In this document: piece after piece, positions 43,797-52,179 of the stretch | Layout: every line of letters starts with the position of its first letter | Numbering within the stretch: position 1 is the first letter of the stretch | DNA from: Secundilactobacillus hailunensis | Lineage (GTDB): Bacteria; Bacillota; Bacilli; Lactobacillales; Lactobacillaceae | Direction: 5' to 3' | DNA length: 64,000 nucleotides | NCBI RefSeq assembly: GCF_005405185.1 | Contig: NZ_BJDO01000006.1 | Coordinates: 40,687-104,686 of the forward strand | The notes under the pieces: model-generated | Told to the model about the DNA's origin: nothing | What the model saw: only the letters and a program-made list of their open reading frames with translations | Databases searched by the model: none | Position numbers and translations under genes: made by a program

Positions 43797-44504
43797 ATGA
43801 GTACACATATTGGCGCTAAAATGGGCGACATTGCTGAGACGGTTTTACTGCCAGGCGACCCCTTACGAGCAAAATACGTCGCGGATAATTTCTTAGATAA
43901 CGTTGTTCAGTATAATTCGGTTCGTAATGCCTTTGGCTATACTGGGACCTACAAAGGACACAAAGTTTCCGTTCAGGGGACTGGTATGGGGATCCCATCG
44001 ATTTCAATCTACACGAACGAACTGATCAAATTCTTCGGGGTCAAGCACCTCATGCGAATCGGCAGTATTGGCGGGTTCGGTGAAGCCGTTAAGATTCGCG
44101 ATATTTTGATTGCCGAATCAGCCAGCACTGATTCAGCGATTATCCAAAACACGTTTAAAGCTGGTGTGATCTACGCACCAACCGCTGACTTCGATATGCT
44201 GTTGAAGGCCTATGAGTCAGCTAAAGAGGCGGGTGTTTCCGTCAAAGTCGGCAATATCTTTAGTGCTGACCGGTTCTATAATGATGAAATCGATTATCAG
44301 CAGCTGATTGACTATGGCGTGCTGGGCACCGAAATGGAAACGGCGGCTTTGTATATGCTGGCAGCCAAGTATGGGGTTCAGGCACTGTCGATCAATACGG
44401 TGAGTGACAATCTGACGACTGGTGAAGCTTTATCAGCTGAAGATCGTCAAAGCTCATTTAGTGAAATGATGACGGTGGCGCTGGAAACAGCAATTAAACT
44501 CTAA
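43797..44504 (+). CDS. deoD: Purine nucleoside phosphorylase, DeoD type
   Basis: A 235-aa hexameric-type phosphorylase cleaving purine (deoxy)nucleosides to base and pentose-1-phosphate. Motifs: VLLPGDPLRAKYVAD (phosphate), VQGTGMGIPSISIYTNEL, LMRIGSIGG, and GTEMETAALYMLAAKYG (Met-Glu that bind ribose), SDNLTTGE. SD AGGAGGGA, 11-bp gap to deoB. A very strong hairpin follows before pdp. Confidence 0.96.
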   Translation: MSTHIGAKMGDIAETVLLPGDPLRAKYVADNFLDNVVQYNSVRNAFGYTGTYKGHKVSVQGTGMGIPSISIYTNELIKFFGVKHLMRIGSIGGFGEAVKIRDILIAESASTDSAIIQNTFKAGVIYAPTADFDMLLKAYESAKEAGVSVKVGNIFSADRFYNDEIDYQQLIDYGVLGTEMETAALYMLAAKYGVQALSINTVSDNLTTGEALSAEDRQSSFSEMMTVALETAIKL

Positions 44505-44527
44505 CTGCGATTAAATGATAACAATCT

Positions 44528-44586
44528 GGGGGGGCAGCAGTTAAAATAACGGGCATTTCCTGCTATTCTAACTGCCCCCCCTTTTT
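44528..44586 (+). terminator. Terminator-like hairpin inside the deo operon
   Basis: Seven G (44528-44534) pair with seven C (44575-44581), with an inner CAGTTAAAATA/TATTCTAACTG helix, then TTTTT. It would end or attenuate transcription between deoD and pdp. Confidence 0.85.
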
Positions 44587-44628
44587 ATTTGAAATCGATG
44601 GCACCGACAACGTCAGGAGGTAATGATG

Positions 44629-45927
44629 ATGAGAATGGTAGACGTGATCGATCATAAACGTAATGGCGGCGAACTGACTAATGCAGAGATTGAATTTTTC
44701 GTGGACGGCGTGGTAGACGGCAGTATTCCGGATTATCAGACCAGTGCGCTGCTCATGGCCATTTATTTTAACGGGATGGCTGACGGTGAACAGGCGGAAC
44801 TGGCGATGCAGATGTTAAGATCGGGTGATCAGCTGGATCTATCCGATATTCCAGGAATTAAAGTCGACAAACACTCTACTGGTGGGGTGGGCGATAAAAC
44901 CAGTCTGCCACTGGCACCCATGATTGCGGCTTTAGGAATTCCGATTCCAATGATCTCCGGTCGCGGCCTTGGTCATACGGGTGGCACTTTGGATAAGCTG
45001 GAAGCCATTCCGGGATTCAAAGTTGAGCTATCTGAAGACCAGTTCAAGCAGCAAGTAAAAGATATCCATCTGGCCATCGTGGGCGCTACGGGCAACATTG
45101 CGCCAGCCGATAAGAAAATTTACGCCTTAAGAGACGTGACTGATACGGTGGATTCCATTCCGTTGATTGCCGGTTCTATCATGAGTAAAAAAATTGCTTC
45201 CGGTACGGATGCGTTGGTGCTGGATGTGAAAACCGGTTCCGGGGCCTTCATGAAAACGGAAGATCAGGCCCGCGACCTCGCCAAAGCTTTAGTCTCCATC
45301 GGTCAAAATGCTGGGATGGATTGCATGGCGTTGATCTCTGACATGAATCAGCCCCTGGGCCGGATGATCGGTAACGCGCTAGAAATTCAAGAAACTATCG
45401 ATATCTTAAAGGGTCAAGGACCAGCAGATATTACTGATTTGGTCTTAACACTGGGCAGTCAGATGGTGGTTCTGGCTGAGAAAGCGCAGACGTTGGCAGA
45501 AGCGCGTGAAATGCTTGAGGCGGTTGTTGCCAACGGAAAAGCGTTGGAAAGTTTCCGCCAGATGGTGGTTGCTCAGGGCGGTGATGGCAAGGTGGTTGAT
45601 GACCCCACGATTATGCCGCAAGCGCAGTACAAGGTTGATTTACCGGCGAAAACTAGTGGCGTTGTTGCTAAAATGACGGCCGATGAAATTGGCATTGCCA
45701 GCATGTTGCTGGGCGGTGGTCGGCAGACCAAGGATGATCAGCTGGATTACGCGGTAGGCATCGAACTGCATAAGAAAGTCGGCGACCCCGTTCAAAAGGG
45801 TGAACCGTTACTGACGATCTATGCCAACCGTGAGGACATTGATAACGTGAAGACGCTGTTATACGACAACATTGAGATTGCTGATTCGGCAGAACCGATC
45901 ACGTTGATTCATGAGATCGTGAAGTAG
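44629..45927 (+). CDS. pdp: Pyrimidine-nucleoside phosphorylase
   Basis: A 432-aa enzyme phosphorolysing uridine, thymidine and deoxyuridine. Family signature [20 protein letters not shown]; phosphate and base residues in [20 protein letters not shown] and [11 protein letters not shown]. Of three near-by ATGs the one at 44629 (MRMVD, as in B. subtilis Pdp) is 8 nt after AGGAGG. It lies after the deoD hairpin, so its level may be set by readthrough or a separate promoter. Confidence 0.94.
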   Translation: MRMVDVIDHKRNGGELTNAEIEFFVDGVVDGSIPDYQTSALLMAIYFNGMADGEQAELAMQMLRSGDQLDLSDIPGIKVDKHSTGGVGDKTSLPLAPMIAALGIPIPMISGRGLGHTGGTLDKLEAIPGFKVELSEDQFKQQVKDIHLAIVGATGNIAPADKKIYALRDVTDTVDSIPLIAGSIMSKKIASGTDALVLDVKTGSGAFMKTEDQARDLAKALVSIGQNAGMDCMALISDMNQPLGRMIGNALEIQETIDILKGQGPADITDLVLTLGSQMVVLAEKAQTLAEAREMLEAVVANGKALESFRQMVVAQGGDGKVVDDPTIMPQAQYKVDLPAKTSGVVAKMTADEIGIASMLLGGGRQTKDDQLDYAVGIELHKKVGDPVQKGEPLLTIYANREDIDNVKTLLYDNIEIADSAEPITLIHEIVK

Positions 45928-45933
45928 CCTAAT

Positions 45934-45990
45934 AAATTGAAACAGGGACCTCAAACGGTAGCACACCGTTTGAGGTCCCTGTTTCAATTT
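45934..45990. terminator. Bidirectional terminator
   Basis: A 25-bp perfect inverted repeat containing GGGACCTCAAACGG and its complement, with A and T runs. It sits between pdp and the convergent NAD(P)-binding gene. Confidence 0.95.
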
Positions 45991-46004
45991 AACTCACTTT
46001 AAGT

Positions 46005-46646
46005 TTAATAAAATGACGGCTTATCACCATCGGTACCTGGTTGGTCAACCCCAACGGAGTGACCAATTTCTTTGGTTGGGTCATTGATCAATGAGACTAC
46101 AAAGTCGGCAATTGACTTGCGCGAAACTTCGGTCCCTTTGAAAGGCTCACCCTTTTGCGTCGTCTCGTAGCTGACAATGTCTTTGTTAGACAGCCAGGCA
46201 GGCCGGACTAACGTGTAGTCCAAGCCGGAAGCTTCAATGACTTTAGCGGCTGCTGAATAGGTTTCCAGATAACCGCCGTCTAGCATCTGATGATTCCACT
46301 GACCGTATTTGCCGGGAACTTCGTCGTAGATCCCCAAAGTTGAGATCCAGATCAAGCGTTTTACGCCACTAGCCTTCATGGCTGCCACTACGGTTTTGGC
46401 CTGTTTTTCAATATCGTGATTGCCTAGGTTGGCGTAGACGATATCTTGACCCTGCATGGCTTTTTCCAAGCTGGCTTGATCAGTCGCGTCACCTTCAACG
46501 ACGGTTTCACGAGCGGCATCCGACACGTCTAAACGGTTAGCGTGACGTAAGAACAGGGTCAGCTGGTGATCCGTTTTGGTCAAGAGTTGGTTCTCTGCTA
46601 ATCTGGCGATCTTACCGTGTGCACCTAAAATTAATACCTTTGTCAT
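46005..46646 (-). CDS. NAD(P)H-binding atypical SDR, YwnB-like
   Basis: A 213-aa Rossmann protein. The N-terminal cofactor motif is LGAHGKIARLAENQL; AYANLGNHDIE-like and LIWISTLGIYDEVPG follow, then LVRPAWLSN. It has the NmrA/atypical SDR layout; family members act as flavin/quinone or saccharide-modifying oxidoreductases, here unknown. SD TAGGAG. Single gene. Confidence 0.8.
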   Translation of the reverse strand: MTKVLILGAHGKIARLAENQLLTKTDHQLTLFLRHANRLDVSDAARETVVEGDATDQASLEKAMQGQDIVYANLGNHDIEKQAKTVVAAMKASGVKRLIWISTLGIYDEVPGKYGQWNHQMLDGGYLETYSAAAKVIEASGLDYTLVRPAWLSNKDIVSYETTQKGEPFKGTEVSRKSIADFVVSLINDPTKEIGHSVGVDQPGTDGDKPSFY

Positions 46647-46842
46647 CTTAAATCGCTCCTATCTGTATGACCTTGATTTCAAATTCAATTATAGACGGTG
46701 ATTAATAAAATTGAACGGACAAACAGGGGGCGGTTGTCCGTGACTTGTTTTTAGGTAGCCGGATAATGTAAAATGATGGTTATAATCAAGATAGTTAATG
46801 GCATAATTTATTTTTGAAATTTTAAATAAAAGAGGGTTTATC

Positions 46843-47601
46843 ATGAGTGGTATTTTAACGGGTAAAAAGATTGTGATCATGGGCGTTGCTAATAAGCGCA
46901 GCCTGGCTTACGGCTGTTTTCAAGCCTTGGCAGAACAGGGTGCGGAGATTATTTTAACGTATCAAAATCCGCGGATGCTTAAAAGTCTTAACCGGTTTGT
47001 TGACGCGGATGTTACTAAAGTCGAATGTGACGTCAGTGATCCGGAAAACGTGAAAACGACCTTTGAGGCGATCCATGAGCAAGTCGGTCACATTGATGGA
47101 ATTGTCCACGCCATTGCGTACGCTGATCCAGAAGATTTGCAGGGCGAGACGACGGATGCCAGTTTAGCCAGCTTTAATAAAGCGCAGAGTATTAGCGTCT
47201 ATTCGTTGATTGCGGTGGCGAAGTACGGTCGCCAGATCATGAATGACGGTGGTTCAATCGTGACGCTGACTTACATGGGCTCGGAGCGGGCAATCCCTAA
47301 TTACAACGTGATGGGGATCGCTAAAGCGGGATTAGAGGCTTCGGTCCGTTATCTGGCCCGTGATCTAGCCAGCCAAGATATTCGGGTCAACGCCATTTCT
47401 GCCGGAGCGGTCAAGACTCTCGCGGTAACCGGCGTTAAGGATTACAGTAAACTGATCGACCTGTCTAACGAGCGAGCAGTTAACGGTGTTGGGGTCACGA
47501 TTCAAGAAGTCGGCAATACCGCGGCCTTTTTGATGAGTGATCTGAGTATCGGTATCGTTGGCGATACGATCTATGTGGATAAGGGGACGCATTTGATTTA
47601 A
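46843..47601 (+). CDS. fabI: Enoyl-ACP reductase, FabI type
   Basis: A 252-aa SDR-fold enoyl-acyl carrier protein reductase for the last step of fatty-acid elongation. MGVANKRSLAYGCFQALAEQGAEI is the FabI cofactor region; HAIAYAD and the Tyr-x6-Lys of YNVMGIAKAG give the active site; LTYMGSERAIPNYN is typical. SD AGAGGG is moderate. It stands alone, away from any fab cluster in the window, while a FabK-like protein is encoded at 12502-13389. Confidence 0.93.
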   Translation: MSGILTGKKIVIMGVANKRSLAYGCFQALAEQGAEIILTYQNPRMLKSLNRFVDADVTKVECDVSDPENVKTTFEAIHEQVGHIDGIVHAIAYADPEDLQGETTDASLASFNKAQSISVYSLIAVAKYGRQIMNDGGSIVTLTYMGSERAIPNYNVMGIAKAGLEASVRYLARDLASQDIRVNAISAGAVKTLAVTGVKDYSKLIDLSNERAVNGVGVTIQEVGNTAAFLMSDLSIGIVGDTIYVDKGTHLI

Positions 47602-47624
47602 TGCGGTTTAGTTATTACTGTGTT

Positions 47625-47830
47625 GCGTATTACTTTTCTGTAGCCGAAACGTGCTCAAGTCAGCAGATAGTTGCATAGAAGCCCTGGTAACCCAATTTCC
47701 AAGTTCAGGATAGTGGTTGGTTATTTTAGAGTGGAATAGTTTACTGCGCATTACTTTTCTGTAGCCGAAACGTGCTCAAGTCAGCAGATAGTTGCATAGA
47801 AGCCCCAGCAACCCAATTTCCAAGTTCGGG
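47625..47830 (+). repeat. 85-bp direct repeat, two copies
   Basis: Copies at 47625-47709 and 47746-47830 begin GCGtATTACTTTTCTGTAGC and differ at only a few positions (for example CCTGGTAACC against CCCAGCAACC). The second copy is the left part of the palindrome at 47772-47882; the first has lost its right arm. Confidence 0.85.
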
Positions 47831-47882
47831 AAATTCGGTTGCTGGGGCTTCTACTCCACTATCTTAACGCTGACTTTCGCAC
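47772..47882. repeat. 111-bp palindrome
   Basis: Arms in order: GTGC/GCAC, AAGTCAGC/GCTGACTT, AGATAGT/ACTATCT and AGAAGCCCCAGCAACC/GGTTGCTGGGGCTTCT, separated by small mismatched loops. Outside the repeat cluster, 47883-48146 holds only the promoter-proximal region of the next gene. Confidence 0.85.
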
Positions 47883-48146
47883 TCTAGCAAAAAATCCAGC
47901 GAAATGGAGAGATTCCGCCAGACTAGTTACTACTCAAACTCATTTGAGTAGAGAGTTGGCATATTAAGCAGGAGCAACTGCACAATTTTCAAGGGGTAGG
48001 GTGTGCAGAACTCAATACGTTAACTCTATTGGAAAATTATAATCATAATTTAATAAAATCAAAGAGTTTCGACTTCAAATCGGTATATTTTTTAAAACCT
48101 ATCTTAGTGCCGTATAATGAAGTCAGTAGATTGGAGGAGATTTACC

Positions 48147-49001
48147 ATGACTGAAAAAAATGTTTTTCACGTTAACGGATATCTCGGACTCATTATTGCC
48201 ATTTTATTAGTATTGGGTGGTGCTTGGCTACTTTTTCTGCAGACCACTTTGAGCATCGTTTCCGGCATCATACTGATTTTAATTGCCCTAGTTGGCGGCA
48301 GTTCCTTGACCATTATTGCGCCCAACGAAGCCAAGGCACTCACCTTCTTTGGCCGCTACATTGGAACCATTCGGACTTCTGGGCTGTATATGACCGTTCC
48401 ACTGACCAGCAAGCAAAGCGTTTCGCTGCGGGTGCGTAACTTTAATAGTAAATTATTGAAAGTCAACGATTCTCGCGGGAACCCCGTTGAAATCGCGGCG
48501 GTGATCGTTTTCAAAGTTGTTGATACCAGTAAAGCCCTATTTGACGTTGATGATTATGAGCAATTTGTTGAGATTCAAAGCGAATCTGCCATTCGGCACG
48601 TAGCCTCTGAATTCCCCTACGATGCTTTTAATGATTCAGAGACGCTGACGTTACGCAGCAATCCCACGGAAGTTTCTAACAAGTTAACCGCGGAACTGCA
48701 GTCACGGCTGCAAATTGCCGGTGTGCAAGTGATGGAGACCCGTTTGACCCACTTGGCCTACGCGACGGAAATCGCCAGCGCAATGCTGCAGCGACAACAG
48801 TCTTCAGCAATTCTTTCGGCGCGGAAGATCATCGTTGACGGGGCGGTCTCCATTACGGAAGACGCCATCGCTAAGCTGGAAAAGGATACTGATTTAAAGC
48901 TCACTGACGATCGTAAACTGCAATTGATCAATAACGTGATGGTCACGATTATTTCGGAGCGTGGTACCCAGCCTGTGATCAGTACGAACGATACGAAATA
49001 A
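48147..49001 (+). CDS. SPFH domain / Band 7 membrane protein
   Basis: A 284-aa stomatin-like protein. Two hydrophobic segments come first (LGLIIAILLVLGGAWLLFL and VSGIILILIALVGGSSLTII), then the SPFH domain: PNEAKALTFFGRYIGTIRTSGLYMTVPL, VEIAAVIVFKVVDTSKALFDVDDYEQFVEIQSESAIRHVAS. Family members scaffold membrane microdomains. ATG at 48147 with TTGGAGGAG. Monocistronic. Confidence 0.92.
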   Translation: MTEKNVFHVNGYLGLIIAILLVLGGAWLLFLQTTLSIVSGIILILIALVGGSSLTIIAPNEAKALTFFGRYIGTIRTSGLYMTVPLTSKQSVSLRVRNFNSKLLKVNDSRGNPVEIAAVIVFKVVDTSKALFDVDDYEQFVEIQSESAIRHVASEFPYDAFNDSETLTLRSNPTEVSNKLTAELQSRLQIAGVQVMETRLTHLAYATEIASAMLQRQQSSAILSARKIIVDGAVSITEDAIAKLEKDTDLKLTDDRKLQLINNVMVTIISERGTQPVISTNDTK

Positions 49002-49025
49002 TGATTTAAATGAAGTCGATACCAA

Positions 49026-49081
49026 ATAAAGCACCTGCGTCAATTTTCCGTTAAGGAGAACTGACGCAGGTGCTTTATTTT
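49026..49081. terminator. Bidirectional terminator
   Basis: AATAAAGCACCTGCGTCA pairs with TGACGCAGGTGCTTTATT, between convergent genes. Confidence 0.95.
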
Positions 49082-49085
49082 AGAA

Positions 49086-49934
49086 TTAAAGAACATCTAA
49101 CGGTAATTTTTTAGTTGGTGCGGGGTAGGCTTCATCTAATAGCTGCATATCGTCTGCAGTGAGCTGCAGGTTGCCAGCCAGCACGTTTTCTTTTACGTGG
49201 TCAGTGTTGCTGCTTTGTGGGATCGCCAGCAGTTGCGGATGAGAAACGTCCCAGGCTAACAACACCTGATAGGCGGAAACGTTGTGGCGTTTAGCAACTT
49301 TAAGCACGTTTGGATTGCGTCCTAAATGGGTGTTCAGCTGGTCAGGAGCGCCGACTGGACTATAGGCGATAAAGGGTAACTGATGATCAGTTTGCCAACC
49401 CAGCAGACTATATTCCACGCCACGGCTGCCTAAGTTGAATAGGTCTTCATTAGCGGCTGCTTTGGAACCATCGGGGAGCTGCCAGAGTTCTTCTAGGTCA
49501 CTGACATCGAAGTTGGAAATGCCCCACGCCTTAGTCTTACCAGTTTCCGTTAGGCGCTGCAATTCAGCGACGGTTTCTGACAGGGGTGTTTGACCGCGCC
49601 AGTGATAGAGGTAAAGGTCAACTTCATCGACGCCCAGTCGTTTCAGACTGGCATCCAGACTGCGTTCCATACGGGCTTTTGACGCGTTAGTAGGTAGAAC
49701 TTTTGAAATTAAGTAGAGCTGGTCACGCGGAACATCCTTAATCGCTTTACCCACTAGTGTTTCAGCTCGACCAGACCCGTACATTTCTGCCGTGTCAATG
49801 ACTTTAGCGCCAGCGGCTAAACCAGCGTGGATCGCTTCAATTTCTTGGGCCTGCAGCAACGGGTCATCGCCCATGTGCCAAGTACCCATGCCGATAGCGG
49901 GTACCTGAGTGCCTGCAATGGTGACTGTTTGCAT
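49086..49934 (-). CDS. Aldo/keto reductase
   Basis: A 282-aa AKR. GTQVPAIGMGTWHMGDD, VIDTAEMYGSGRAETLVGKAI (Asp, Tyr), LISKVLP (Lys), LYLYHWRGQTP (His) and IPQSSNTDHVKENV (NADP) are in order. Smaller than the other three AKRs here. SD GAGGAG. Not preceded by the MerR-type promoter seen at two other AKR genes. Substrate unknown. Confidence 0.88.
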   Translation of the reverse strand: MQTVTIAGTQVPAIGMGTWHMGDDPLLQAQEIEAIHAGLAAGAKVIDTAEMYGSGRAETLVGKAIKDVPRDQLYLISKVLPTNASKARMERSLDASLKRLGVDEVDLYLYHWRGQTPLSETVAELQRLTETGKTKAWGISNFDVSDLEELWQLPDGSKAAANEDLFNLGSRGVEYSLLGWQTDHQLPFIAYSPVGAPDQLNTHLGRNPNVLKVAKRHNVSAYQVLLAWDVSHPQLLAIPQSSNTDHVKENVLAGNLQLTADDMQLLDEAYPAPTKKLPLDVL

Positions 49935-49991
49935 ACGAATCGTCTCCTCGAAATTAATTATTCATTATCTATTGTAGAATTTTAAGCAGGA

Positions 49992-50438
49992 TTATACTAA
50001 CTCAGTGGCTTCCAGAATTTGGTGGGAAAAGTCGGTTAGCTTAGTTGGTAGCTGATCCAGATCAAAGAAGGCCACTTTTTCGGTTTCACCAACTTGAGGC
50101 GTCAGCTGAGTATCCTGAGTAAAGGCTTGATAAACGGCAATGACCGCGTCGATTTGATCGCCGTTGGGGTAACTAAACTGCATTGAAGGCCCGCTAAGCA
50201 GCGTTTTAAACTTAAAGTTGACCGCGTGAACCCCGGTCTCTTCCAAGATTTCACGGTGGGCGGTTTCAGTCAACGACTCGCCAATTTCTTTGGAACCGGA
50301 TGGCAGTCCCCACAAATGGGTGTCACTGCGGTAAACCAATAGTAATTGAGCGTTGGCGTTATAGACCAGTCCCGCAGCTCCGGTTGAAATTAGCGGGTCA
50401 TGGCCCATTTGTTTTCTTAAATTAAGGATGTAACCCAT
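49992..50438 (-). CDS. Nudix hydrolase
   Basis: A 148-aa pyrophosphohydrolase. The Nudix box GSKEIGESLTETAHREILEE followed by TG fits Gx5Ex7REUxEExGU in full. N-terminal part GAAGLVYNANAQLLLVYR is the usual beta-strand start. The nucleotide-type substrate is not determinable. SD GAGGTG. 57 bp from the AKR gene on the same strand; possibly cotranscribed. Confidence 0.9.
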   Translation of the reverse strand: MGYILNLRKQMGHDPLISTGAAGLVYNANAQLLLVYRSDTHLWGLPSGSKEIGESLTETAHREILEETGVHAVNFKFKTLLSGPSMQFSYPNGDQIDAVIAVYQAFTQDTQLTPQVGETEKVAFFDLDQLPTKLTDFSHQILEATELV

Positions 50439-50550
50439 AGCATCACCTCATTTAAATAATAAGTTTCACATTAAGTTCATTATGCGTGATATGAGCTGGA
50501 AATTAAAGCGTTTTGAGGGGGTTCATGACTAAATATCCCCTGAGAAAGCC

Positions 50551-50579
50551 TTGCACATGATTAAAAAGATTGTTAAAAT
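50551..50579 (+). promoter_or_regulatory. Promoter of the second APC permease
   Basis: TTGCAC, 17-nt spacer and TAAAAT with an extended TG. A hairpin AGCGG/CCGCT (50637-50653) lies just before the SD at 50656. Confidence 0.7.
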
Positions 50580-50666
50580 ATACTCATTTAATTCTAATGT
50601 TCACTTGAGGACTAGTTTTAAGTTTCAAATACATAAGCGGCTCAATACCGCTACAGGAGGAATTTT

Positions 50667-52109
50667 ATGAGTTTTAAGAGTACATTCTTACGTCAGGAAG
50701 ATCCCGCCGTCTATCAAGACAAAGATTCTCATCTGGCTCGGGTGTTAGGCGTTAAGGATATTTTGGCATTAGGGGTTGGTACCATTGTTTCAACTTCTAT
50801 TTTTACGTTGCCTGGCGTTGTTGCTGCACAGCATGCTGGTCCAGCCGTTGCGCTTTCATTCTTAGCCGCCGCGGTCGTGGCTGGCTTAGTGGCCTTCGCA
50901 TATGCTGAAATGGCCGCCGCAATGCCATTTGCCGGTTCAGCCTATTCCTGGATCAACGTGGTGTTCGGTGAAGGGTTTGGCTGGATCGCCGGCTGGGCGC
51001 TGTTAGCCGAGTACTTTATCGCCGTGGCCTTCGTTGGATCCGGACTTTCCGCCAACTTCCGTGGATTAATTGAACCCTTGGGAATTACTTTTCCTAAGGC
51101 CTTAGCTAATCCACTGGGAACCAATGGTGGGATTATTGATATTACTTCCGTGGTCGTTGTCTTACTGGTAGCTTTCCTGCTATCACGTGGGGCATCAACG
51201 GCTGCGCGAGTTCAAGATACTTTAGTAGTACTAAAAGTTTTAGCTATTCTGTTATTCATCGTAGTTGGTGCGACGGCACTTCATCCACAAAACTACGTGC
51301 CATTCATTCCACCGCACAAAGTAGTCAACGGGAACCAGTTTGGTGGCTGGCAAGGAATTTACGCCGGTGTATCAATGATTTTCTTGTCATACATTGGGTT
51401 TGATTCCGTGGCTGCTAACTCTGCTGAAGCCAAGGATCCGCAAAAGACGATGCCACGTGGGATCTTAGGTTCACTGGTCATTGCAGTTGTTTTGTTCGTT
51501 GCCGTTTCGCTGGTACTGGTTGGAATGTTCCATTACAGTGACTATGCAAATAACGCCGAACCCGTTGGCTGGGCACTTCGTCAAAGTGGTCATACAATTG
51601 TCGCAACAGTCGTTCAAGCGATTGCTGTCGTGGGGATGTTTACCGCGTTGATTGGGATGATGCTGGCTGGTTCACGGCTGGTTTATTCATTCGGTCGTGA
51701 TGGCTTGCTGCCAAAGTGGTTGGGCAAGTTAAACGACAAGCAGTTGCCGAACCATGCGCTGTCAACTATCACCATTGTTGGTGTGGTCATCGGTTCATTG
51801 TTCCCATTTGCATTCCTGTCACAATTGATTTCTGCAGGGACTTTGATCGCCTTTATGTTTGTATCTTTGGGGATCTATAAATTACGGCCCCGTGAAGGTA
51901 AGGACATTCCAGACCCTTCATTTAAGATGCCATTTTACCCGGTACTGCCATTCGTTGCCTTCTTAGGTGCTTTGGCGGTGTTCTGGGGACTCGATAAAGA
52001 CGCTAAGATCTATGCTTTGATCTGGTTTATCTTTGGTCTGCTGGTTTACCTGCTGTATGGTGCCAGACATTCTTCATTGAATAAAACGCAAGATAAGACT
52101 CAAAAATAG
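50667..52109 (+). CDS. APC-family amino acid permease
   Basis: A 480-aa 12-helix transporter, a paralogue of the permease at 7675-9084: GVGTIVSTSIFTLPGVVAA (APC signature, with Ser where the other has Gly) and YAEMAAAMPFAGSAYSWINVVFGEGFGWIAGWALL-like. Its neighbour is an isoleucine-epimerase-like gene 70 bp downstream, so branched-chain amino acid uptake is likely; the hairpin between them could be a partial terminator. SD AGGAGG. Confidence 0.85.
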   Translation: MSFKSTFLRQEDPAVYQDKDSHLARVLGVKDILALGVGTIVSTSIFTLPGVVAAQHAGPAVALSFLAAAVVAGLVAFAYAEMAAAMPFAGSAYSWINVVFGEGFGWIAGWALLAEYFIAVAFVGSGLSANFRGLIEPLGITFPKALANPLGTNGGIIDITSVVVVLLVAFLLSRGASTAARVQDTLVVLKVLAILLFIVVGATALHPQNYVPFIPPHKVVNGNQFGGWQGIYAGVSMIFLSYIGFDSVAANSAEAKDPQKTMPRGILGSLVIAVVLFVAVSLVLVGMFHYSDYANNAEPVGWALRQSGHTIVATVVQAIAVVGMFTALIGMMLAGSRLVYSFGRDGLLPKWLGKLNDKQLPNHALSTITIVGVVIGSLFPFAFLSQLISAGTLIAFMFVSLGIYKLRPREGKDIPDPSFKMPFYPVLPFVAFLGALAVFWGLDKDAKIYALIWFIFGLLVYLLYGARHSSLNKTQDKTQK

Positions 52110-52116
52110 TTAAAAG

Positions 52117-52148
52117 AAGGCCCCAAAGCGCAATGTTTTGGGGCTTTT
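52117..52148 (+). terminator. Terminator between permease and epimerase-like gene
   Basis: AAGGCCCCAAA pairs with TTTTGGGGCTTTT. The epimerase-like gene would need readthrough or its own promoter. Confidence 0.8.
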
Positions 52149-52179
52149 GTTTAAGAACATAATGATGGGGGAATCCAAA

